Source of the DNA: Pseudofrankia asymbiotica | GTDB taxonomy: Bacteria; Actinomycetota; Actinomycetes; Frankiales; Frankiaceae | NCBI RefSeq assembly: GCF_001983105.1 | Contig: NZ_MOMC01000015.1 | Location: 47,337 to 54,123, forward strand | Length of the DNA stretch: 6,787 bases | Reading direction: 5' to 3' | Part shown: in pieces, positions 1 through 5,206 of the stretch | How the letters are laid out: each line of letters begins with the position of its first letter | Position numbering within the stretch: position 1 is the stretch's first letter | The notes under the pieces: generated by a model | Database searches by the model: none | What the model saw: only the letters and a program-made list of their open reading frames with translations | What the model was told of the DNA's origin: nothing | Translations under genes and position numbers: made by a program

Positions 1-1
1 C

Positions 2-568
2 GGAGCCCGCCTCTGTCTGGAGGAGAAGGGCTGGGCGCGCACCACTGTCCGTGACATCGCCGCCGCCTCGGGTGGCGTCAGCATGGCCGCCATCGGCTAC
101 CACTTCGGCTCCCGCGAGGCGCTGCTCAACGCTGCGCTCATCGACGCCATCGACGAATGGGGTACCCGCGTCGGCCGCACCCTGGCTGGCTTCGGCACGG
201 AGGGAGCCACACCCGCGGAGCGCTACGAGGCGATGTGGGACCGGATCATCGAGTCCTTCTCCACGCACCGCGCCCTATGGCTTGCCTCGATCGAGGCGCT
301 GACCCAGGCCGAGCACTCCGAGGAGCTGCGCCGCTACCTCGCCGGGGGCCAGGCCCAGGGGCGGCGGGGCCTGGCGGCCGTTCTCGGTGGAGTCGAGGAG
401 GACGCGGTTGGCGACAGCGTGGCGCGCACGCTGGGCGCCGTCCAGATGGCCCTGCTCTCCGGCCTGATGACGCAATGGCTCACCGACCCCGACCAGGCCC
501 CCGCCGGCGCCGACATCGTTGCTGGCCTGCGCGCGTTGGCTCATATCGTCGGAACAGATCAACCCTAG
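2..568 (+). CDS. TetR/AcrR-family transcriptional regulator (5' end outside window)
   Basis: This is a DNA-binding repressor of the TetR type, which normally acts as a dimer and leaves its operator when a small ligand binds. The frame is open from base 2 and ends at TAG (566-568), giving 188 visible residues. Visible residues 1-42 match the helix-turn-helix region: a GARLxLEEKGW helix, then TTVRDIAAASGGVSM and the recognition helix with the typical YHFGSREALL ending. The rest is alpha-helical and Ala/Leu-rich, as in TetR ligand-binding domains, and does not identify a ligand. Roughly 10-20 N-terminal residues and the start codon are probably missing to the left; the in-frame ATG at 83 lies inside the helix-turn-helix and is not the start. 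The gene is followed at once by a P450 remnant and converges with the response regulator gene. The family is certain; the target is unknown. Confidence 0.93.
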   Translation, partial: GARLCLEEKGWARTTVRDIAAASGGVSMAAIGYHFGSREALLNAALIDAIDEWGTRVGRTLAGFGTEGATPAERYEAMWDRIIESFSTHRALWLASIEALTQAEHSEELRRYLAGGQAQGRRGLAAVLGGVEEDAVGDSVARTLGAVQMALLSGLMTQWLTDPDQAPAGADIVAGLRALAHIVGTDQP

Positions 569-601
569 TGATCAGCCAGGTGCCCGGCCCGCGATCTCCC
601 G

Positions 602-780
602 CTGGCCACAGGCTCCGCCGAAGCGCTGAATTTTATGGAAGCGCGCGCGGTCGTCGTCGCGACCTTGGTTCAGAACGTCCGCCGCGTCCGCTACGAGCTG
701 GCCACCGACGCCGACCCACGGCCGCGGCCGTCGACCGCGTTCACCGACCTCGCCGCGGCGGTCCGATCACCAGGTCGGCG
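602..780 (+). pseudogene. Cytochrome P450 C-terminal remnant, frameshifted
   Basis: In the frame containing the ATG at 635, the translation includes FMEARAVVVATLVQ, then VRYELATDADPRPRPSTAFT. This resembles the part of bacterial P450s after the haem-cysteine loop (typically a Cys-x-Gly loop, then ALMEARAVVATL, a strand with xFEL, and PxPxxAFTTRPRGGPI). After STAFT (731-745) the frame drifts to DLAAAV, while the next frame from 745 reads RPRRGGPIT, the usual P450 ending. A single-base deletion near 745 would explain this. The haem-binding FxxGxRxCxG motif and everything before it are absent, and an in-frame TGA (569-571) follows the TetR stop directly. The piece is therefore a non-functional 3' remnant, probably left by a deletion. 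Its left limit is uncertain. The family call rests on motif recall without a database comparison. Confidence 0.6.
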
Positions 781-1510
781 GCGGCTGTGCATGCTCCGGC
801 TCCACACAACGCAACAGGCCCTCAGCGGGAGCTGGCGACGTGGGCGCCACCGTTGCCAGGCCGCTCTGGTAGGCGATGACGACGAGTTGGGCGCGGTCGC
901 GGGCGCCCAGTTTGGCCATGGCGTGGTGGATGTGGGTGCGGGCTGTCAGCGGGCTGATGAGCAGGAGCCGGGCGATCTCGTCGTTGGCCCGGCCCTGCGC
1001 GACCAGAGTCGTCACCTCGCGTTCGCGGGCGGTGAGGGTGGTGAGGCGTTCGGGCGACGCGAGCTGGCTACCGGGCTCGGGTGTCGCGAGGAAGCGCGCG
1101 ACGAGTGCTCGGGTCGCCAGCGGGGAGAGCAGTGCCTCGCCCGAGGCCACGGTTCGGATGCCGGTGAGCAGGTCGGCGGCGCCGATGTCCTTGCCGAGGA
1201 AGCCGCTGGCGCCGGCCCGCAACGCCCGGGCGACGTATTCGTCGATCTCGAACGTGGTGAGGATCAGCACGCGGGTCGGGGCCAGCAGCGGGTCGCCGCA
1301 GATCGTGGCGGTGGCGGCCAGGCCGTCCGTGCCGGGCATCCGGATGTCCATGACGACGACGTCGGGATGGTGGAGGCGGGTGAGCTCCACCGCCTCGGCC
1401 CCGTCGGCGGCCTCGGCGACGACCTCCATGTCGTCGCAGGAGTCGATGAGCAGGTGGAAGGTCGCCCGCAGCAGGGCCTGGTCGTCGGCGAGCAGGACTC
1501 GGATGGTCAT
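767..1510 (-). CDS. NarL/FixJ-family response regulator (REC + LuxR-type HTH)
   Basis: This is a cytoplasmic transcription factor, activated by phosphoryl transfer from a histidine kinase, very likely the one encoded just upstream. Residues 1-120 form the receiver domain: acidic pair D9-D10, phospho-acceptor D55 in VVVMDIRMPG, the switch threonine at T85/T86 in LILTTF, and conserved lysine K107 in GFLGKD. Residues about 155-215 form the LuxR-type helix-turn-helix, with LTAREREV, an EIARLLLISPLTARTHI recognition region and MAKLGARDRAQLV. The ATG (1510-1508) overlaps the kinase stop as ATGA. No strong ribosome binding site is visible, so translational coupling is likely. At 247 residues it exceeds the usual 210-225: relatives normally end shortly after the YxSGL motif (here about residue 218), and the extra tail of about 27 residues is Pro/Ala-rich. 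The gene stops inside the end of the P450 remnant on the opposite strand. Confidence 0.95.
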   Translation of the reverse strand: MTIRVLLADDQALLRATFHLLIDSCDDMEVVAEAADGAEAVELTRLHHPDVVVMDIRMPGTDGLAATATICGDPLLAPTRVLILTTFEIDEYVARALRAGASGFLGKDIGAADLLTGIRTVASGEALLSPLATRALVARFLATPEPGSQLASPERLTTLTAREREVTTLVAQGRANDEIARLLLISPLTARTHIHHAMAKLGARDRAQLVVIAYQSGLATVAPTSPAPAEGLLRCVEPEHAQPPPTW

Positions 1511-2775
1511 CGGTCCGGGTGCCCCGTGCCGGCCGCCGGGTGCAACGGCAGCTCCGCCGCGACCTCGAAGCCCCCGTCGGGACGGCGGCCCGCGAGCAGG
1601 TGGCCGCCGACCGACAGCGCGCGTTCGTGCAGGCCGACGAGACCGAAGCCGGTGTCTACGGCCTTCTTGGCGGGCTCTGCGACAGGTTCGGGCAAGGGGG
1701 ACCCCTTTCGCCGATCCGGCTGATGTGGCCCTTCTCTGTGCTGCCTGCTTCCCCTGTCGGTGACGCGGATGGCCAGGCGGTCCGCGGCGTAGGCCAGCCG
1801 CACCCGAGCCGAGGGCACGGCGGCGTGTTTGGCCACGTTGGTGAGCGCTTCCTGCACGATCCGGAAAGCCGTGAGATCGATGGTCGGCGACAGGTGTCGC
1901 CGGGTGCCGTCGGTGATGATGGTGACCACGAGGCCGGCGGCCGCGAATGACGCGGTCAGCTCCGGCAGCCGCTCGAGCCCGGGTGCGGGTTCGAGCGGGG
2001 CGTCCGGCTCGTCCGGCTCCCGTAGCAGTCCGACCGTCGCCTTGAGGTCCCGTAGCGCCGACGAGGTGGTGCGGGTGAGTTCGGCGAGGATTTCCTGCGC
2101 CCGGTCAGGATGGGTTCCCATCAGGTGCGCGGCCGTGCCGGCCTGGGCGTTGGCCAGCGCGAGGTGGTGCGCGACGACGTCGTGCAGCTCGCGGGCGATC
2201 CGGGTCCGTTCCTCGGTGACGCGGTGGCGAGCGAGCTGCTCCCGGGTGCGCTCGGCGTGCTCGGCACGGGCCCGCTCCACGTCCAGGTAGGCGAGCCGCA
2301 GCGCGAACCAGCGACCGAGCGCCACCGGGACCAAGGCCCAGACGACGCAGCTGAGCGCTTCGAGCTCTGGTGGGTACACATGCGGCCCGGCGGGAATCGA
2401 CACGCTCGCCAAGACCGCGGCAGTCACGCCACCGAAGACCCACGCGGTCTTCGACCGCGTCTGGATGGACAGCCGGTAGAGCGAGGCCATCAGCGGCCCT
2501 GACAGCAGGGGAGTGAGCAGGTAGCCGGCTACGGCGACGGCTGACGCGCACCCGGCGGTGAACACGACGGTGATGCGGGGGCGGTTTCGGGACATGACCA
2601 TCGCGACAGCGGCGACGCACGTCACCAGCGTGGCGGGCCACCACAGGGGATGCCGGTGACCAGGTGTGCCCTGCAGCATCCCCCCGGGCACGGCGGCGAC
2701 CGCGCACAGCGACGCCGCCGCGACGGTCGCGGCGGTGGGGCGGGCGCGCAGGTATCGCTGCCCTGTGGCGAACAT
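1507..2775 (-). CDS. Two-component sensor histidine kinase (HisKA_3 / HATPase_c)
   Basis: This membrane sensor kinase, 422 residues from the chosen start, autophosphorylates on histidine and passes the phosphate to the regulator encoded next. The N-terminal half holds about five hydrophobic segments (roughly residues 16-34, 44-61, 68-87, 110-128 and 140-159) with little room for an outer sensor domain. A helical linker leads to the HisKA_3 dimerisation region EERTRIARELHDVVAHHL, with phospho-acceptor H198. The ATPase domain has an N-box (IVQEALTNVAKHA, N313) and a final GFGLVGLHERA glycine box. The middle D-box is odd: VTDRGSR instead of the usual DxGxG, followed by about 30 charged, Pro-rich residues (about 345-374) before the last glycine box. 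An upstream TTG at 2823 would add 16 residues, but it lacks a clear ribosome binding site. The ATG at 2775-2773 follows AAGGGGG at a good distance and is preferred. The ligand is unknown. Confidence 0.93.
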   Translation of the reverse strand: MFATGQRYLRARPTAATVAAASLCAVAAVPGGMLQGTPGHRHPLWWPATLVTCVAAVAMVMSRNRPRITVVFTAGCASAVAVAGYLLTPLLSGPLMASLYRLSIQTRSKTAWVFGGVTAAVLASVSIPAGPHVYPPELEALSCVVWALVPVALGRWFALRLAYLDVERARAEHAERTREQLARHRVTEERTRIARELHDVVAHHLALANAQAGTAAHLMGTHPDRAQEILAELTRTTSSALRDLKATVGLLREPDEPDAPLEPAPGLERLPELTASFAAAGLVVTIITDGTRRHLSPTIDLTAFRIVQEALTNVAKHAAVPSARVRLAYAADRLAIRVTDRGSRQHREGPHQPDRRKGSPLPEPVAEPAKKAVDTGFGLVGLHERALSVGGHLLAGRRPDGGFEVAAELPLHPAAGTGHPDR

Positions 2776-2788
2776 CTGGCCCCCTTCT
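2776..2788 (-). promoter_or_regulatory. Ribosome binding site deciding the histidine kinase start
   Basis: On the minus strand the sequence AGAAGGGGGCCAG directly precedes ATG (2775-2773). The AAGG core has a 7-base spacer to the ATG. It is the strongest Shine-Dalgarno match near this gene and favours this ATG over the TTG at 2823. Confidence 0.7.
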
Positions 2789-2807
2789 GCCGACAGTTGC
2801 AACCATG

Positions 2808-2836
2808 CTGTAAGGCGGGCCAAGAGGCCACCCCAA
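2808..2836 (-). promoter_or_regulatory. Possible promoter for the kinase-regulator operon
   Basis: On the minus strand TTGGGG (2836-2831) is followed after 17 bases by TTACAG (2813-2808), the latter about 33 bases before the kinase ATG. The -35 match is fair and the -10 match poor. Its position just downstream of the large inverted repeat, seen from the kinase gene, suits a regulated promoter, but the box match alone is weak. Confidence 0.2.
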
Positions 2837-2851
2837 CCGTGCCGCTGTCAG

Positions 2852-2877
2852 CGGACTACTGCGAATGCAGTAGTCCG
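2852..2877. promoter_or_regulatory. Perfect 11+11 bp inverted repeat, candidate operator
   Basis: The left arm CGGACTACTGC (2852-2862) and right arm GCAGTAGTCCG (2867-2877) are perfect reverse complements around a GAAT centre. The repeat lies 77 bp from the kinase ATG and about 205 bp from the lipoprotein ATG. No T-run follows on either strand, and both flanking genes point away from it, which argues against a terminator. LuxR-type response regulators bind as dimers to sites of this size, so the adjacent regulator is the leading candidate for autoregulation and control of the lipoprotein gene. That assignment is inference; the TetR-type protein encoded at the left edge is a less likely binder because it is farther away. 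Confidence 0.6.
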
Positions 2878-2896
2878 ACCTACCGCACCGGAACGA

Positions 2897-2925
2897 TTGA
2901 CGCGGAGTCACCGGATCGCCAGGGT
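2897..2925 (+). promoter_or_regulatory. Possible promoter for the lipoprotein gene
   Basis: TTGACG (2897-2902) is a near-consensus -35 box. After 17 bases comes CAGGGT (2920-2925), which matches the actinobacterial -10 only at the A of position 2 and the T of position 6. The -35 box starts 19 bp after the large inverted repeat, a spacing compatible with activation from that site. A GGAAC at 2890-2894 could instead be an ECF-sigma -35 element, but only CGGA (2912-2915) stands at the matching distance. The predicted leader would be about 150 bases. Confidence 0.35.
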
Positions 2926-3050
2926 TCTCAGGACGACAACAGCCGAGAATCCCGAGATACATCGGGTCCATCCGCCGCGTAATTCTCCGCGGAGGCCGCG
3001 GCGACTCGACCGGGTCGCGGCAGAAACAACTCCTCCTCCAGTCACACGAT

Positions 3051-3068
3051 CATCGCCGCGCGGCGATG
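3051..3068. repeat. Perfect 18-bp palindrome just before the lipoprotein start
   Basis: CATCGCCGCGCGGCGATG is its own reverse complement over all 18 bases. It ends 13 bases before the ATG at 3082. Its last three bases are also the first three of the next inverted repeat (3066-3083). It could be a dimeric protein site or an arm of leader RNA structure; with no loop, RNA pairing would need to open its centre. Confidence 0.5.
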
Positions 3069-3083
3069 GAAAGGATTTTCCAT
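3066..3083 (+). promoter_or_regulatory. Inverted repeat covering ribosome binding site and start codon
   Basis: The arms ATGGAAA (3066-3072) and TTTCCAT (3077-3083) are perfect complements around GGAT. The ribosome binding site AAAGGA (3070-3075) spans the left arm and loop, and the first two bases of the start ATG (3082-3084) sit in the right arm. In mRNA this hairpin would hide the initiation site. It cannot form fully while the 18-bp palindrome at 3051-3068 is paired, because the two share 3066-3068. Its symmetry is direct observation; its regulatory role is inference. Confidence 0.45.
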
Positions 3084-5082
3084 GCGGAAACCGGCCGCCG
3101 GGTCTCGACAGGTAGAACCTCGAACCAGATTTGGACAGGTGAGGCGCTTATCAACGGGGCTGGCCGTGATGATTTTGGCCACCGTGACAGCGTGCTCGGA
3201 CTCCGGGTCCACCACCGATACCGCGGCTGGGACGCCGACGGCCGGGACGACGTCAGGGACGCCGGCGCCGCCGAAACCGGAGCCGATCTCGGTGAGCGAG
3301 CTCCCGCTCCCTCCGGTCACCCCGAGCGACGCACCGGGATCGTGCACCGTCACGCTCAACCCGCGCGGCACCGGATGCACCGGCCAGAACGTGGGTCTGC
3401 AGGCAGGCGGCTTCCTCCCGGACGGTCACACCGTCGTCGCGTTGATCAGCTTTGCCGGCGCCCCGGCCGCTCCGGACCCGGCGAGCATCTACACCGGCAG
3501 CCAACTCATCATGGTCAAGACGGACGGCAAGACGTTCCCCGGCGGCGATCCATGGAAATGCATCACCTGTGGCCTCCCGGCGGCGAACGCGGCCAGCCGC
3601 AATCCTCAGCTCGACTATCCGCAGCCCTTCGGTGACGGCAAGCGCGTGCTGGCCGGAACCAACATCATCGACTGCGGGTCGCATCTCCTCACCGACACGG
3701 GGTGCACACCGGACCAGACCCACATCTACCCGATCCGTTTCAACAACACAGCGGACGGGTCCGGCAAGGGCGGCCTCATCCGCGAACTGCGCATCCACCC
3801 GGACGACGTCCATCTCGGCTTCAACAGCGTCAACATCGCCAACGGCACCTACGGCCAGTACGCCTACTTCGGCGCGCTCGCGTTCAACCCGGCTCCCACG
3901 ACCGGCGTCCCACTCTCACCGCGCTACGACCTCACCGACGTCTCCAGGCTGTTCGACCCGACCGACGTACAGCCGGTCTCGGTGTCGCCCGACCACCCCG
4001 ACGAACTGGTCTACAACCCCGCCGCCCTCTCGGTCGGCGAGCTGCGCGGTTTCAGCGGTGACGGCAAGGAGGTCGCCTACATCGGCTACCCGGCCGAGTC
4101 GTCGAACATCGACGTCTTCGCCGCCGACCTGACCACCGGCAAGATCCGCCGGCTCACCTCGAACCCCGAGTACACCGACCCGATCGACATCTCGCCCGAC
4201 AACAACTGGACGGTCGCCGAGGACACTCGCGGCACCGACCGGCAGATGTTCCTGGCCGGCATGCGCGGCATTCCTCCGATCACCGACCTGATCACCACGA
4301 GCGCCACCTCGTCGACGCGGAACAACGGGCAGCGGCGGTTCTTCCAGCCCTACCTCATCGACCGGTACGGCGACCGCGGCAGCTACCAGGGACAGCGGAT
4401 CAACGCGGCCGGAGACGGCGGCCCGGGCAGCGTGAACGACCCGAACTGGAACGCCAGGTCCGATCCCAGGTGGTCACCCGACGGCACCAGCATCGTGTAC
4501 TGGCAGGCGCTCGCCGTCCCACCGGCCTGCGGCGGAACCAACCCGCTGCCCTGTGAGACCTCGACCGAACCCGGCGGCCGCACCGACCGCCTGATGATCG
4601 CCCACCTCACCAGCCGCACCCCACTGAACCTTCCCGCCATCGCTCCACTCGCCTCCGACACCGTCCCGTGGGGGACGCCGTACGAACCCGGCAGCCCCGT
4701 CCCGGACCGGCCGCACCCCCCGGCGGGCACCTACACCCTGCCCGGGAAGAAGCAGGGCTCCGCGAAGGTCGAGATCACCGAGACGCCCGACCGCGCCAAC
4801 GTCAGCTCGGTCGCGGTCACCTACACCCACTTCTCCGACGACGGCGAGACCTTCCTCGACGGCACCGAACGCGTCACCTCGACCCGCCCGGCCATCACCA
4901 CGATCTCCGTCGACTGGTTCTCCGACCTCACCCAGACCGGGGCCACCAACGGCACGAAGAAGACCAGCCCCGACGGATTCCACCTGACCATCGACATCCT
5001 GACCAACATCTTCCAGGCGACCGGGACCTTGACCACCACGATCGACGGCCACGCATACACCCAGCCCGCCAACGGAACATAA
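3082..5082 (+). CDS. Predicted secreted lipoprotein with beta-propeller (PD40/TolB-like) segments
   Basis: This 666-residue protein is predicted to be exported and lipid-anchored on the outer face of the membrane. The N-terminus is long and basic (about 22 residues with several Arg/Lys), followed by a hydrophobic core and the lipobox VTAC, with C38 as the lipidated residue. Residues 39-80 are a flexible Thr/Ala/Gly/Pro linker. The main body has blade-like segments of the PD40/TolB type, clearest in RRLTSNPEYTDPIDISPDN (about 356-374) and DPRWSPDGTSIVYW (461-474), with weaker FSGDGKEVAYIGY (324-336). Cysteines are paired in spacing (88/99, 160/163, 198/208, 483/491), suggesting disulphides outside the cell. 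A separate beta-rich, Thr-rich domain fills about 550-666. No catalytic motif is recognised, so a binding or sensing role is more likely than an enzyme. AAAGGA with a 6-base spacer supports the ATG at 3082. It is divergent from the two-component operon, which may control it. Confidence 0.85.
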   Translation: MRKPAAGSRQVEPRTRFGQVRRLSTGLAVMILATVTACSDSGSTTDTAAGTPTAGTTSGTPAPPKPEPISVSELPLPPVTPSDAPGSCTVTLNPRGTGCTGQNVGLQAGGFLPDGHTVVALISFAGAPAAPDPASIYTGSQLIMVKTDGKTFPGGDPWKCITCGLPAANAASRNPQLDYPQPFGDGKRVLAGTNIIDCGSHLLTDTGCTPDQTHIYPIRFNNTADGSGKGGLIRELRIHPDDVHLGFNSVNIANGTYGQYAYFGALAFNPAPTTGVPLSPRYDLTDVSRLFDPTDVQPVSVSPDHPDELVYNPAALSVGELRGFSGDGKEVAYIGYPAESSNIDVFAADLTTGKIRRLTSNPEYTDPIDISPDNNWTVAEDTRGTDRQMFLAGMRGIPPITDLITTSATSSTRNNGQRRFFQPYLIDRYGDRGSYQGQRINAAGDGGPGSVNDPNWNARSDPRWSPDGTSIVYWQALAVPPACGGTNPLPCETSTEPGGRTDRLMIAHLTSRTPLNLPAIAPLASDTVPWGTPYEPGSPVPDRPHPPAGTYTLPGKKQGSAKVEITETPDRANVSSVAVTYTHFSDDGETFLDGTERVTSTRPAITTISVDWFSDLTQTGATNGTKKTSPDGFHLTIDILTNIFQATGTLTTTIDGHAYTQPANGT

Positions 5083-5095
5083 CGACCCTGCGCCC

Positions 5096-5185
5096 GGCAC
5101 TCCGCTCACCGGCACTCCGCTCACTGGCACTCCGCTCACTGGCACTCCGCTCACCGGGACTCCGCTCACCGGGACTCGGCTCACC
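5096..5185. repeat. 15-bp tandem direct repeat, six copies
   Basis: Six consecutive 15-base units follow the lipoprotein stop by 13 bases. Unit 1 and unit 4 read GGCACTCCGCTCACC, units 2 and 3 end in T instead of C, unit 5 begins GGG, and unit 6 begins GGG and has CGG for CCG. The array fills most of the 124-bp gap between two convergent genes. As 15 is a multiple of three, all frames stay open through it, which produces a spurious VPVSG-repeat translation on the minus strand. The ordered variants suggest growth by slippage or unequal crossing-over. No function can be assigned. Confidence 0.9.
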
Positions 5186-5206
5186 AGGGCGCCGCCCCGT
5201 CCCCCT

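Larger units (their letters stand above)
2776..3081. other. Divergent control region between histidine kinase and lipoprotein genes
   Basis: This stretch of about 306 bp separates two divergently transcribed genes and holds no convincing gene. It contains the kinase ribosome binding site, a 26-bp inverted repeat (2852-2877), possible promoters on both sides of it, and two overlapping palindromes at the right end. Smaller symmetric pieces also occur: CCCGA/TCGGG arms at 2951-2966 and the perfect 10-bp palindrome CTCCGCGGAG at 2985-2994. Open frames crossing the region continue out of neighbouring genes in shadow frames and show no domain. Confidence 0.75.

Noticed and set aside
719..730. 12-bp palindrome CGGCCGCGGCCG
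   Set aside because: It is made only of G and C, lies within the P450 remnant, has no loop or T-run, and is easily expected by chance at this composition.
635..1763. Long + strand open frames opposite the response regulator and kinase genes
   Set aside because: They lie antisense to genes with clear domain motifs and have low-complexity Arg/Gly/Ala-rich translations, typical of shadow frames in GC-rich DNA. Only the first part of one of them (to about 745) reads as a P450 remnant.
2776..2823. TTG start at 2823 adding 16 residues to the histidine kinase
   Set aside because: The ATG at 2775 has a strong ribosome binding site. The extension adds no conserved sequence and would overlap the possible promoter -10 region.
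2852..2877. Reading the large inverted repeat as an intrinsic terminator
   Set aside because: No gene ends here; both neighbours are transcribed away from it, and no T-run follows either arm.
4474..5184. Minus-strand frame with VPVSG pentapeptide repeats, resembling a repeat protein
   Set aside because: The repeat comes from the 15-bp array, and the rest lies antisense to the lipoprotein's well-supported frame. No ribosome binding site or domain supports it.
5096..5185. Reading the 15-bp array as a CRISPR array
   Set aside because: The units are directly adjacent with no unique spacers, far shorter than CRISPR repeats, and no cas genes are present.
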